A stretch of DNA of 64,000 nucleotides from Brevibacillus sp042683565 (lineage in GTDB: Bacteria > Bacillota > Bacilli > Brevibacillales > Brevibacillaceae). Below are positions 40,644 to 49,841 of the stretch, one piece after another. Made by a program: the position numbers and the translations under genes. The stretch is taken from the NCBI RefSeq assembly GCF_042683565.1, contig NZ_JBHUJW010000034.1, positions 62,001 through 126,000 on the forward strand, in the 5' to 3' direction. The notes under the pieces are model-generated. The model had not been told where the DNA came from. It did no database searches and was given only the letters and a program-made list of their open reading frames with translations. Each line of letters starts with the position of its first letter. The first letter of the stretch is position 1.

Positions 40644-42563
40644 TCAACCTTTGGATGCCCCGAGATCGCAAACGCCTTTGCTGCACGTACAGGAATCGCA
40701 GGCCGAAATCGTCGGCGGCGTCATCCTCTTCGCCCGGTCGCCACGCGACAAATAGTGGATCAGCCGCGCGGAATTGAGCACCACCAGCACCGAAGTCGCA
40801 TTGTGCACAAAAGCCCCGCCGACCGGACCTAAGATGCCCGCCATCGCGAGAAGGATGGCAGCCGCGTTGATGACGCTGGATACAATCAAGTTCTCCCGAA
40901 TGACCTGGAGCGCTTTGCGGCCCAGTTTCACCGCATCTGCCACTTTGGAAATGTCATCGGTCATGATGACGATGTCCGCCGCTTCGGCAGCGATCTGGGT
41001 ACCGCCTGCCCCCATGGCGATGCCTACATGAGCAGAGGTGAGAGCAGGCGCATCATTGATGCCGTCTCCGACCATCCCGACGACCAGACCGCGCGCCCGA
41101 TACTCTTCCACGCGCTGGTATTTGGCTTCCGGGAACTGTTCCGCAAAGACCGTGGTCACGCCGGCCTGGCGGGCAATCGTTCCTGCTGCCCCTTTGTTGT
41201 CTCCCGTCAGCATCGCGATCTCTCCCACACCGTACAGGCGCAGCCGCCCGACTGTCTCGCGCGACTCCATCCGCACGCGGTCTGCCAGCGACACCATGCC
41301 GATCAGTTGTCCTTCACTCGCTACGAATACCGCGGTCTGCCCTGCCTTTTCCTGTTCTTCCTGCAGCTGATGCAGCTCCTTGGTGGAGACGCCCATGTCA
41401 GCGAAAAAGCGGCGGTTGCCGACGAGCACTTCCCGTCCTGCCACCCTTCCCGAGACACCGTTGCCCGGATGGACCAGGAACGACTCTACCTGTGGCAGTT
41501 CGAGGCGCTGCCGCTCGCTCGCCGCGACGATCGCCTGCGCCAGCGGATGCTCCGAATGGCGCTCCAGGGCCGCAGCCAGGCGCAGCACTTCTTCCTGCTT
41601 CCAGCTGTGCAGACGAGCGACGCCGGTCACTTGCAGCTTGCCTTCCGTGAGCGTACCAGTCTTGTCGAACAGCAGCGCGTTGACCAGCCCAATCTGCTCC
41701 AGCGCCACACCGCTTTTTATCAAAATGCCGTGCTTGGCGGCGCTGCCGATCCCCGCCATGATCGCGGTCGGTGTAGCGAGGACGAGCGCACAAGGGCAAA
41801 AGACGATGAGAATGGTCACGGCACGCACGAGGTCGCCGGTAAACAAATACATCAGCACGGCCAAGGTGAGACTGCTCGGAACGATCCACGCCGCCCATTT
41901 GTCCAGCAGGCGCTGTACCGGGGCCTTGCGCTCCATCGCTTCCGCCACGAGTCTCGTCACTTTGGCAAACGTCGTCTCCTCGCCTACGCGCTCGGCCACA
42001 ACCTCGATCGAGCCGTTCGTATTGAGCGTGCCCATAAACACTTCGTCACCCGCGCGTTTTTCCACCGGCAGCGATTCCCCGGTAAGCGCCGCCTGGTTGA
42101 CAGCCGCCTGCCCGCTTTCCACGATTCCGTCCACAGGCACCTTCTCGCCCGGCTTCACCAGGATGACATCGCCACAAGCGACCTGCTCCAGGGCGACTTC
42201 CACCCAATCCCCCTGCCGTTTGACCCGTGCTGTCTGCGGCACCATCTGTACCATATCCTCCAGCGCGGAAGCCGCCTTGGCTACCGTCCGCTGCTCCAGC
42301 CACATGCCGAGCATCATGATGAGTGCCACTTCCCCGGCTGCAAAAATTTCTCCGACGAAGACCGCCGCGATAATGGCGATCGTCACCAGCAAGTCGCTGT
42401 TGATGATCCGCTCGGCGAACAGCTCCTTCACGGCCGTCCACGCGATCGGCACTCCGCACAGCAATACCGCCAGCCATGCGGCATCCACCCCTCCAATCTC
42501 CCCGTACAGCCAACTGCAAAGCAACCCTGCTCCCGAAACGATCATTGCCGCTTTTTGCCACAT
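40644..42563 (-). CDS. pfeT: P1B-type metal efflux ATPase, PfeT/ZosA-like
   Basis: This 639-aa P-type ATPase matches the size of B. subtilis PfeT (637 aa). It has six to eight helices, the TGES actuator motif, the CPC metal site in VIFCPCALVLATPTAIM (I list VFCPCALVLATP only), the phosphorylated aspartate in FDKTGTLTEGK, the SEHPLAQAIVA motif and GDGINDAPALT. There is no N-terminal heavy-metal domain. The C-terminus is cysteine-rich (CDSCTCSKGVCDLG). PfeT exports Fe2+; that substrate is inferred from the family and from PerR and Fur boxes upstream. I chose ATG 42563 because AAGGGG lies 9 bp upstream. Confidence 0.82.
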   Translation of the reverse strand: MWQKAAMIVSGAGLLCSWLYGEIGGVDAAWLAVLLCGVPIAWTAVKELFAERIINSDLLVTIAIIAAVFVGEIFAAGEVALIMMLGMWLEQRTVAKAASALEDMVQMVPQTARVKRQGDWVEVALEQVACGDVILVKPGEKVPVDGIVESGQAAVNQAALTGESLPVEKRAGDEVFMGTLNTNGSIEVVAERVGEETTFAKVTRLVAEAMERKAPVQRLLDKWAAWIVPSSLTLAVLMYLFTGDLVRAVTILIVFCPCALVLATPTAIMAGIGSAAKHGILIKSGVALEQIGLVNALLFDKTGTLTEGKLQVTGVARLHSWKQEEVLRLAAALERHSEHPLAQAIVAASERQRLELPQVESFLVHPGNGVSGRVAGREVLVGNRRFFADMGVSTKELHQLQEEQEKAGQTAVFVASEGQLIGMVSLADRVRMESRETVGRLRLYGVGEIAMLTGDNKGAAGTIARQAGVTTVFAEQFPEAKYQRVEEYRARGLVVGMVGDGINDAPALTSAHVGIAMGAGGTQIAAEAADIVIMTDDISKVADAVKLGRKALQVIRENLIVSSVINAAAILLAMAGILGPVGGAFVHNATSVLVVLNSARLIHYLSRGDRAKRMTPPTISACDSCTCSKGVCDLGASKG

Positions 42564-42687
42564 ACGTTCCATCCCCTTTTCTATCGGCATTTTTGACAAT
42601 CCAGCACGCTTGTTGAGAAAGAGAATCAGATTTATTTCCTCCGTAAAAACAGTGGAAGCTGCTGCCCGAGGGCAACAGCATCCTAAT

Positions 42688-42702
42688 TGATAATGATTAT
42701 TC
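42688..42702 (-). promoter_or_regulatory. Fur box candidate in the pfeT leader
   Basis: TGATAATGATTATTC matches 13 of 15 positions of the 7-1-7 Fur consensus TGATAATNATTATCA. It lies about 45-60 nt downstream of the predicted pfeT transcription start. Confidence 0.6.
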
Positions 42703-42745
42703 CTATCTTTACCTTGGTGAATTTTTTTGCGCAGAGGAAATAAAT

Positions 42746-42760
42746 TTATAATTATTCTAA
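42746..42760 (-). promoter_or_regulatory. PerR box candidate overlapping the pfeT -10
   Basis: TTATAATTATTCTAA matches 14 of 15 positions of the PerR consensus TTATAATNATTATAA. It overlaps the pfeT -10 hexamer. Confidence 0.7.
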
Positions 42761-42782
42761 TTTCGTCCGTTGATTTCGTCAA
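42754..42782 (-). promoter_or_regulatory. Sigma-A promoter of the PfeT-like gene
   Basis: TTGACG (42777-42782) and TAGAAT (42754-42759) lie 17 bp apart on the minus strand. The leader to the start codon is about 185 nt. Confidence 0.75.
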
Positions 42783-42857
42783 TCCCTTTTTTTCCAACCT
42801 CTGCGCGATGCGTAACTCCGGCACTCCTGGCTCATGCTAAGGAGCGAGGTGGTTCTC

Positions 42858-43823
42858 ATGCAACGTCATAAATGGATTGCCTTGATCGTCGTCCTCGTGG
42901 TGTTCGGAGCAGGGCTCGCTGTAGAGCTGCTCTCGGCACGCTACGACGAGCTGGCGGAAAGTCCCGCTTTTTCCTGGGAGGAAACCGTCGTCTCCGGCTA
43001 CGGTTCGGGCAAGATCGTCCAGCTTTTCGTCAACGGCGTCATCTCCGGAGAGCCGAATGCCACAGGGATGCCTTCCATGAGCGAGCTGCTCGCGGAGCAG
43101 CTGCGCCGTGTGGAAGAGGATGAGAGCGTCAAGGCACTGGTGCTGCGGATCAACAGCCCGGGCGGCGAGGTCGTGGCGACTGATGAGCTGCACTCCCGCC
43201 TGCTACGCCTGAAACAGGTGCGCCACATCCCGATCGTCGTCAGCATGGGCTCGACGGCAGCTTCCGGCGGCTACTATCTGGCGACTGCGGGAGACGTCAT
43301 TTTCGCCAATCCCAATACGCTGACCGGCAGTCTCGGCGTCATCTTCAATCTGGTCAACTACAGCGATGCGGCAAACAAACTAGGCGTGCATCAATTTTCG
43401 ATCAAAAGCGGGCGGTTCAAGGACATTGGCAGCCCTGCGCGCCCTCTGACTGAGCCGGAGCGGCAAATCTTTCAGACGCTCGTCAACGAGAGCTACAACA
43501 AGTTCGTCGATGTGATCGTGGACGGCCGCAATCTGTCTCGCCAGCGGGTGCTGGAAATCGCTGATGGCCGTGTGTATTCCGGCGAGCAGGCGAAACGGCT
43601 CGGTCTGATCGACCAATTCGGTGACCTGGAGGAGGCGACCCGCCATGCCCTCACCCTCACCGGGCTGTCTGAAGCCACCGTCGTCCGCTACACAGACCAG
43701 CTATCTCTAAGCAAGATGCTGTTTACTTTGAAGCAGCACTGGGCGAATCCCGATCCGCTGGGACTCAATCGCGTACTGGAGCGGCAAAGCTCTCCGCAGC
43801 TGCTGTACCAGTTCATGCCATGA
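42858..43823 (+). CDS. sppA: SppA, membrane signal-peptide peptidase
   Basis: This 321-aa protein begins with a short cytoplasmic tail and one membrane helix (WIALIVVLVVFGAGLAVEL). The S49 peptidase fold follows. The catalytic serine is in GSTAASGGYYLATAG (about 145-150) and the general-base lysine is in FSIKSGRFKDIGSPARP (about 195-199), as in B. subtilis SppA. It degrades leftover signal peptides and protects against cell-envelope stress. I start at ATG 42858 because AAGGAGCGAGG lies upstream; the ATG at 42834 overlaps it. It is followed 13 bp later by yteJ, as in B. subtilis. Confidence 0.93.
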   Translation: MQRHKWIALIVVLVVFGAGLAVELLSARYDELAESPAFSWEETVVSGYGSGKIVQLFVNGVISGEPNATGMPSMSELLAEQLRRVEEDESVKALVLRINSPGGEVVATDELHSRLLRLKQVRHIPIVVSMGSTAASGGYYLATAGDVIFANPNTLTGSLGVIFNLVNYSDAANKLGVHQFSIKSGRFKDIGSPARPLTEPERQIFQTLVNESYNKFVDVIVDGRNLSRQRVLEIADGRVYSGEQAKRLGLIDQFGDLEEATRHALTLTGLSEATVVRYTDQLSLSKMLFTLKQHWANPDPLGLNRVLERQSSPQLLYQFMP

Positions 43824-43836
43824 CAGGAGGTGCCTT

Positions 43837-44319
43837 ATGACCGACCATACCTTTTCCCCTTCTTCCCAGGAATCAGCCCGCTTCGCGCAAGACGCCTCTT
43901 TCGTCCGCTACGCCGGCTTCTGGATTCGCGTGGCGGCGACACTGCTGGACTCGCTCTTTCTCGTCGGAGTCAGCATGCTGGTCTTCAACCCGCTGCGGCG
44001 GGCGTGGGGAACCATGGATGCCGTCTTTTCCGTCGTCGACCTGCTGGAAATCATCTTTGACCTGCTGTACATCATTTTGTTGACGTGGTGGACCGGGAAG
44101 ACGCTGGGCAAAACCATCGTGGGCATCCGCGTGGTCAACGCCCGCCAGTCGCGTGGCAATCTGACTTTCGGACAAGTCTTTCTGCGCGAATTCATCGGCA
44201 AGTTTCTGTCCTCCCTGCCTTTTCTTCTCGGGTACATGTGGGCGGGCTGGAATGCACGCAAGCAAGGCTGGCACGATCTGCTCGCCAAAACGTACGTCAT
44301 TCGCGAACGCCGGGCGTAG
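43837..44319 (+). CDS. yteJ: YteJ, RDD-family membrane protein
   Basis: This 160-aa protein carries the RDD domain: GFWIRVAATLLDSLFL near the N-terminus and GKTLGKTIVGIRVVNAR in the middle. About three membrane helices are present, ending in AGWNARKQGWHDLLAKTYVI, the standard family tail. It is the SppA partner gene (sppA-yteJ); in B. subtilis YteJ inhibits SppA. GACAGGAGGTG precedes the ATG, only 13 bp after the sppA stop, so the operon is clear. Confidence 0.92.
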   Translation: MTDHTFSPSSQESARFAQDASFVRYAGFWIRVAATLLDSLFLVGVSMLVFNPLRRAWGTMDAVFSVVDLLEIIFDLLYIILLTWWTGKTLGKTIVGIRVVNARQSRGNLTFGQVFLREFIGKFLSSLPFLLGYMWAGWNARKQGWHDLLAKTYVIRERRA

Positions 44320-44345
44320 ATGCAATCAGGCGAAACTGCGCAAAG

Positions 44346-44385
44346 AAAAACCCTCCTGCGGCAACTGTCGGCACAGGAGGATTTT
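44346..44385. terminator. Bidirectional terminator after yteJ
   Basis: CCTCCTG and CAGGAGG pair with A-rich and T-rich flanks on each side. It serves yteJ and the convergent small gene. Confidence 0.75.
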
Positions 44386-44395
44386 CGCGTACGGT

Positions 44396-44536
44396 CTATT
44401 GCGCGGTTGCTTCGGTCGCAGCTGGAGCAGGCGGCGGTGTCGGGCTGTCATCGGAAAAGAACGGGATAATCACCAGACTGATGACGAAAAACAGAATCCA
44501 CACGATACCCCGCTTGAAAACGGACGGAGTAAGCAT
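44396..44536 (-). CDS. 46-aa single-pass membrane peptide
   Basis: ATG 44536 follows GGAAGGGG at 8 bp, and the frame ends in TAG at 44396, just before a terminator. The peptide has a basic start (FKRG), one hydrophobic helix of about 17 residues (IVWILFFVISLVIIPFF) and a short soluble Ser/Pro/Ala/Thr tail (SPTPPPAPAATEATAQ). It could be a small membrane regulator or toxin-like peptide, but I recognise no family. The signals for translation and termination are both good. Confidence 0.65.
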   Translation of the reverse strand: MLTPSVFKRGIVWILFFVISLVIIPFFSDDSPTPPPAPAATEATAQ

Positions 44537-44639
44537 CGGGTCAACCCCTTCCAAACTTCTGCCTCTTTATTCATACGCTTCCCACCCCTGCGCCCGTTTA
44601 TTCTTTTCCCCATTTTTCGGCAACATTTTTTAGGAGCGC

Positions 44640-44675
44640 AAAAAGGCGCCCTCCCTGCATGAGGGAAGTCGCCTT
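44640..44675 (-). terminator. Terminator of the MFS gene
   Basis: On the minus strand GGCGACTTCCCTC pairs across a GAGGG region with GGGAGGGCGCC and ends in T5. Confidence 0.75.
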
Positions 44676-44744
44676 CCGGAATAAGCAACGGTCACGGCTG
44701 TATTCGTGGTATGCGGACGCAGCGTCGTTCACACTCAGCGCCGT

Positions 44745-45923
44745 TCAAGTGTTGTGTCTTGCCGCAACAGGCTGCTCATGCGGCGTGCCGCGCCGCGAAG
44801 CCAGGCAGGCAGCGGCAAAGACGAGCAGGAAGGCCCCCATCAGCCAAAAAATCGTCCACGGCTCCCACACGTCCATCAATACGCCGTTCAGACTTGGCGC
44901 GAGAATGCTGGCCACGCCGAAATTGATCCCCGCGATAATGCCTGCGGTCGGCACCATGGAAGCGGGGAGCACGTCTGCCGCAAACGCAAGGCCCAGCGAA
45001 TAAAACGAGCCTACAGCCGCCCCGGCGATGGCGAGCAGCAGCATCATCAGCCAGACGTTTTCGCCGGACAGCGGAAAGAGGAAAAACGCGGCACCCCCGA
45101 TGAGAGCGCAGGCAGTCATCACCCGCTTGCGCCCCAGCCGGTCACTCAGCGTCCCCAGCGGCATTTGCAAAATGATGCTCCCGACGACGAACGACGGCAA
45201 AATGACCGACACCCATTCCAGCGATATTCCGGAGCGCATGGCGTAGACCGGAAAACTGCCGTTCAGCGATGTCTCCATATACCCGTACAAAAAGGACGGA
45301 ATCAGGGCCAGCCAGCCGTAACGGAGCACGACGGCGTACTTGTTTTGCTTCTTTTCCGACGCGGCAATGGCGTCCGGATACTCGTTTTTTATCTGACCGA
45401 GCAGGAGAAATGCCACGGCGTACAAAAAGAGCAGCACGCCAAACGGGACCCACAAGCCGAGCGGCAGCAGGTTGAGACCAAGCGGCCCCGCACTGAAGCC
45501 TACGCCGTAAGCAAGTCCGTATATGGACAGGTCACGACCGCGGTTTTCCGGCGCAGAAATTTTCGTCAGCCACATCTGGCTGGAGTAGTGCAGCGCCGTG
45601 TCGCCTACCCCCATGAGGAAGCGTAGTGCGAACCATACAGCGAGGTGCGAAAACATGGGGATCAGCGCAGTCGCGAGTGTCACAAGAAAGAGTCCGCAGA
45701 TGATCGTCGTCCGGTAGCCGAGCCTTCTCAAAGGAATTTCCAGGAACGGATTGATCAGCACCATACCGATGTACAATGCCGCTGCATTTACTCCGTTCAT
45801 CAGCGAAGAAACTCCCTGTTTTTCCAACAAGACCGCAAGCAGCGGGATGCTCAATCCCTGGCTAAGTCCTGCGATCGCTACTACCAAAATCAACACCCAA
45901 AAGGTAAAGCGCGATGAAGCCAT
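44745..45923 (-). CDS. MFS efflux-type transporter
   Basis: This 392-aa protein has about 12 helices and the two-half MFS plan. The motif-A-like loop is NPFLEIPLRRLGYRTTI in the first half and MPLGTLSDRLGRKRVMTAC in the second. RFLMGVGDTALHYSSQMW is a motif-B/C-like segment. The lack of a large substrate-specific loop suggests drug or metabolite efflux, and the substrate is unknown. I start at ATG 45923 because AAGGAGATC lies upstream; a GTG 33 bp earlier overlaps that site. It lies 51 bp downstream of bmrD. Confidence 0.8.
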   Translation of the reverse strand: MASSRFTFWVLILVVAIAGLSQGLSIPLLAVLLEKQGVSSLMNGVNAAALYIGMVLINPFLEIPLRRLGYRTTIICGLFLVTLATALIPMFSHLAVWFALRFLMGVGDTALHYSSQMWLTKISAPENRGRDLSIYGLAYGVGFSAGPLGLNLLPLGLWVPFGVLLFLYAVAFLLLGQIKNEYPDAIAASEKKQNKYAVVLRYGWLALIPSFLYGYMETSLNGSFPVYAMRSGISLEWVSVILPSFVVGSIILQMPLGTLSDRLGRKRVMTACALIGGAAFFLFPLSGENVWLMMLLLAIAGAAVGSFYSLGLAFAADVLPASMVPTAGIIAGINFGVASILAPSLNGVLMDVWEPWTIFWLMGAFLLVFAAACLASRRGTPHEQPVAARHNT

Positions 45924-45974
45924 CGGTGTTGATCTCCTTTCTTCCTTATTTCTCACTGGTTTCGTTCCAGCAGG

Positions 45975-48053
45975 CTATCCGTTCATTGTAACGGATTCGT
46001 TGCCAAGCTGGAGCCGGTACATTTTCTGGTACAAGCCATCCTCTTCCATCAGTTCTTCATGCGTGCCACGCTCGACAATTTCCCCGCGCGAGAGCACCAG
46101 AATCTGGTCGGCATGCTGGATCGTCGACAGCCGGTGCGCGATGATGAACGTCGTGCGTCCGCGCGACAGGACGTGCAGCGCTTCCTGAATGGCAGACTCG
46201 GTCTCGCTGTCGATGCTCGCCGTCGCCTCATCCAGAATGAGAATGGCCGGATTCGCCGCCAGCGCCCGGGCAAACGAAATCAGCTGCCGCTGTCCCGCAG
46301 ACAAGGTCATCCCCCGCTCTACAACCGGCTCGTCGTAACCGCCGGGAAGCTGGCGAATGAATTCGTCGGCCCGCACGGCTTCGGCCGCCCGCCGGACTTC
46401 CTCATCCGTGATGCCCTCATTGTACATCCGGATATTGAAGCCGATGCTGCCGGTAAACAGGAACGGGTCCTGCAGCACGAGCCCGATATGACGGCGCAGT
46501 GCCTGGGTGTCGATGCTGCCCATGTCTTTGCCGTCGATCAAAATTTTTCCTTTTGTCACCGGATAAAATCCGAGCAGCAGGTTCATCAGGGAGCTTTTGC
46601 CCGAACCCGTATGACCGACCAACGCGATCGTCTGGCCGGGCTTCGCCGTGAACGAGACGTTTTTCAGGACGTATTCGTCACCCGTATAGGCAAAAGAGAC
46701 GTTCTCGAAGACGACTTCCCCCTGCGGCCGCTCGATGGGCTTTTCCGGCGTACCCGTTTGCTCCTCCGGCTCCGTATCGAGGATCGCGAAAACACGCCCC
46801 GCCGAAATGGTCGCCTGCTGCAGTTGGGACAGCCGGTTCATGATCATGTTGATCGGCTCGAAGAAACGCCCCATATAGTCCACGAAAGCGAACAGCGCCC
46901 CAAAGGAAATCGCGCCATGAAAAGAGGACGAACCGAAGTACCAGACGATCAAGGTCAAGGCCACTTTCCAGACCAAATCCACCGCCGGGCGCAGCAGGAG
47001 CGCCTCGATGTTGTTTTCTTTCAGTTTGACTTTGAAATACTTCTCGTTTACCTGGGCGAACTCGCGCTGCACGCCTGTCTCGCGGCGAAACGCCTGAACG
47101 ATCGCCATATTCTGGATCATTTCGTTGATGGTGGCGTTCATGTCGCTCAAGCAGGAGCGAATGAGCGCGTAGTACCGGGAGCTGTATTTGTGGTACACGA
47201 CCACGAGCACTGCCAGCACCGGCACCGTCAAAAAGCAGATCAGCGCCAGCTCGGGCTGCAAAATGTACAGCGCGACGAGGATGCCGAGCAAATAAATGCC
47301 GTTCTGCACAAAGGTCGCCAGCACGCTGACATACAGTTCGCGGATCGCCTCCGTATCGTTGCTGACGCGGGAGACGAGCGAGCCGACCGGCGTCTTGTCG
47401 AAAAAGGAGACGGGCAGCCTTTGCAAATGCACAAACAGCTTCATCCGCATCTGCTGAATGATCCGCTGGGCAATCGTCTGCAGCCACAAAATCTGCACGT
47501 AGTTGAAGCCCGCCGACAGCAGGATCAGGGCGCCGTATCCGAAAGACAGCCAGATGATCGGCAGCACTTCGCTTTGGTACAACGCCTTGACTTCATCGGC
47601 GGTCAGGCGAATGCCCGTATGTGCCGCACCCGCCGCTGCATCACCCGTGACCACTTGCACGCGCTCACGGCCGCTTTCCGCAGGCAGCGGCGTAATCCGC
47701 TTCTCTTCGCTCTGGTCTACCTCTCCGTGCACGAGGTAGTACGTCACTCCTTCCGCCAAAATGCTTACCTGGCTCCCGGGATCAGCCGACAACCCCGCCG
47801 CTTCCAGCGCATCCTGACGTACGTAGAACTTCCCGTCCACCTGCACGGCTTCGGCTGCTTGCGGCTGCTTCGCAAATTCGTACCACGGCTTCTGGATGGC
47901 GAGGATGTGGCTATCGATCATCACCTTCGCCAGAAAGGGGCCAGCCAGCTCCGCACTGGTGCCGAGCAGCAGCAGCAGGAGCGCCCCCAGTATCTGTTTT
48001 CGGAACGGCTTCGCGAAATCGACCAGCCGCCTTCCTGCTTTTTGTCCGCTCAT
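45975..48053 (-). CDS. bmrD: ABC exporter half, BmrD/YheH-like (catalytic subunit)
   Basis: This 692-aa protein fuses a six-helix exporter domain and an ATPase domain. Between helices 1 and 2 there is an extra external domain of about 110 residues (containing DGKFYVRQDALEAAGL), a hallmark of BmrD. The ATPase has Walker A GHTGSGKSS, the odd signature LSAGQRQLISFARAL and Walker B ILILDEATAS with the catalytic glutamate. It forms a heterodimer with BmrC, here encoded 15 bp upstream. Such exporters expel drugs and other hydrophobic compounds. ACAGGAGGTC precedes the ATG. Confidence 0.9.
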   Translation of the reverse strand: MSGQKAGRRLVDFAKPFRKQILGALLLLLLGTSAELAGPFLAKVMIDSHILAIQKPWYEFAKQPQAAEAVQVDGKFYVRQDALEAAGLSADPGSQVSILAEGVTYYLVHGEVDQSEEKRITPLPAESGRERVQVVTGDAAAGAAHTGIRLTADEVKALYQSEVLPIIWLSFGYGALILLSAGFNYVQILWLQTIAQRIIQQMRMKLFVHLQRLPVSFFDKTPVGSLVSRVSNDTEAIRELYVSVLATFVQNGIYLLGILVALYILQPELALICFLTVPVLAVLVVVYHKYSSRYYALIRSCLSDMNATINEMIQNMAIVQAFRRETGVQREFAQVNEKYFKVKLKENNIEALLLRPAVDLVWKVALTLIVWYFGSSSFHGAISFGALFAFVDYMGRFFEPINMIMNRLSQLQQATISAGRVFAILDTEPEEQTGTPEKPIERPQGEVVFENVSFAYTGDEYVLKNVSFTAKPGQTIALVGHTGSGKSSLMNLLLGFYPVTKGKILIDGKDMGSIDTQALRRHIGLVLQDPFLFTGSIGFNIRMYNEGITDEEVRRAAEAVRADEFIRQLPGGYDEPVVERGMTLSAGQRQLISFARALAANPAILILDEATASIDSETESAIQEALHVLSRGRTTFIIAHRLSTIQHADQILVLSRGEIVERGTHEELMEEDGLYQKMYRLQLGNESVTMNG

Positions 48054-48068
48054 GACTTGACCTCCTGT

Positions 48069-49811
48069 CTACCCGACGACATCCTGCTCCATCTGCTGGC
48101 GCCTGAACTGCTCGGCGTACCAGCCGTTTCGCTGCATCAGTTCGTCGTGTGTTCCCCGCTCCACGATCCGCCCTTCATCGAGGACGAGAATCAGCTGGGC
48201 ATGCTGCACCGCAGACAGCCGATGCGCCGTAATAATGGTCGTTTTGCCCGCCCGCTCCTTACGCAAATGGCGCAGAATGCTCTCCTCCGTGCGGGCATCT
48301 ACAGCCGACAAGGAATCGTCCAAAATCAAAATATCGGCGTTCAGCAGCAAGGCGCGGGCGATGGAAATGCGCTGCTTCTGACCGCCGGAGAGGGTGACGC
48401 CCTTTTCCCCCACCATCGTCCGGATGCCATCCCGAAACTGCAGAAGATCGCTGCCCATTTCCGCCAGCTCCAGCGCGCGCAGCACTTCCTGCTCCGCCGC
48501 GTCCGGCTTGCCGAAGGCCACATTTTCGGCAATGCTGCGGGAAAAGAGCAAATGCTCCTGGGGAACATAGCCGATCTTCTCACGCAGAGCAGACAGCGAC
48601 AGCGATTCGATCGGCACGCCGCCGACGAAGAGCGAGCCTTCGTCCACCGGATACTGGTGCAGCAAGGTGCGGCACAGCGTCGACTTGCCGCTGCCCGTGC
48701 GTCCGACGATGCCGAGCGTCTCGCCTTCTCCCAGCGTAAACGTCACATCGCAAAGGGCAGGCTTCTCCGCCCCCGGATACGTGAACGAAAAATGACGCGC
48801 TTCTACTGTACTGGCGATGGCGGACGCGACAGGCATTTCTTGCTCCTGCACATCCGGCTCCTCCCTCAGCAGCTCCGCCAGCCGCTTGTGCGAAGCGCCG
48901 CCTCGCTGCAGGACGTTGATGAGCCAGCCGAACGCGAACATGGGCCAAATCAACAGTCCCAGATACATGTTAAAGGCGACCAGATCCCCCAAGGAAATGG
49001 CGCTCGTAAAGACGAGATACGTCCCGTAGCCGAGCCCGATCAAAAAGCTGAACCCGATAATAATGGCAATCGTCGGCTCGAACAAGGCATCGATCCGGGT
49101 GACGCTCACATTGCGCTCCAGCGTCTTCTCGCTCACGCGGCGAAACGCCTCCACATCCGCTTTTTCCTGGACAAAGGCACGCAGCACGCGCACGCCGGAG
49201 ACCGACTGCTGCACGTGGTCGTTCATCTCGCCAAACGCCTCCTGGGCCAAATAAAAGCGCTCGTGCAAAAGCTTTCCGTAATACGCCGTCGACCACGCCA
49301 AAAACGGCATCGGAATCAACGCGGCAATTGTCAGCCTCCAGTCGATAGCCGTCAGCATGACAATGAACGTCAAAAGCGTCATGAACAGTGAATCCACCAG
49401 CGTCAGCACTCCCATGCTCGCCGTCTGCTCGATGTTCGGGATGTCGTTGGTGGCGACCGCCATCAGATCGCCGCTGCGCTTGCGGTTGTAAAAGGAAGGC
49501 GTCATGCGGGTCAAATGGGCAAACAGCCGCTCCCGCAGCGTCTTCTCCAAAATCAGCGCTCCCCCGTTCAACAGGTACCGCCACAGAAACCGCAGGCCGT
49601 ACAAAAGCAGCCCGAGCATCAGCAGGATCAGGACGGTCCGCGTCAAATCCGCCGGCGTGAGCGTGCGGTTGCGAATCGCGTCGACAGTGCCGCCGATCAG
49701 GCGCGGGGGCATGAGCATGAGGGTGTCTATCACAAACAGCGTACAGATGCCGATCACATATCGCTTCCAGCGCTCTTTGAAAAACCAGGATAATTGCCGT
49801 AACGTTTCCAT
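48069..49811 (-). CDS. bmrC: ABC exporter half, BmrC/YheI-like (degenerate-site subunit)
   Basis: This 580-aa protein has six helices and an ATPase domain with Walker A GRTGSGKST, canonical signature LSGGQKQRISIARAL, and Walker B ILILDDSLSAVD, where aspartate replaces the catalytic glutamate. This is the degenerate site known from BmrC. The size fits B. subtilis BmrC (585 aa). GATGAGGTG precedes the ATG at 49811. No BmrB leader peptide is seen. A promoter may lie inside the upstream terminator only 36 bp away. Confidence 0.9.
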   Translation of the reverse strand: METLRQLSWFFKERWKRYVIGICTLFVIDTLMLMPPRLIGGTVDAIRNRTLTPADLTRTVLILLMLGLLLYGLRFLWRYLLNGGALILEKTLRERLFAHLTRMTPSFYNRKRSGDLMAVATNDIPNIEQTASMGVLTLVDSLFMTLLTFIVMLTAIDWRLTIAALIPMPFLAWSTAYYGKLLHERFYLAQEAFGEMNDHVQQSVSGVRVLRAFVQEKADVEAFRRVSEKTLERNVSVTRIDALFEPTIAIIIGFSFLIGLGYGTYLVFTSAISLGDLVAFNMYLGLLIWPMFAFGWLINVLQRGGASHKRLAELLREEPDVQEQEMPVASAIASTVEARHFSFTYPGAEKPALCDVTFTLGEGETLGIVGRTGSGKSTLCRTLLHQYPVDEGSLFVGGVPIESLSLSALREKIGYVPQEHLLFSRSIAENVAFGKPDAAEQEVLRALELAEMGSDLLQFRDGIRTMVGEKGVTLSGGQKQRISIARALLLNADILILDDSLSAVDARTEESILRHLRKERAGKTTIITAHRLSAVQHAQLILVLDEGRIVERGTHDELMQRNGWYAEQFRRQQMEQDVVG

Positions 49812-49841
49812 CGCGCATTCACCTCATCTCGCTGTACCTGG

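Noticed and set aside
46059..49391. A 1110-codon open frame on the plus strand opposite bmrCD
   Set aside because: It is antisense to two clear ABC transporter genes with all motifs intact. Open antisense frames are expected in GC-rich genes, and its predicted protein is low-complexity and arginine-rich.
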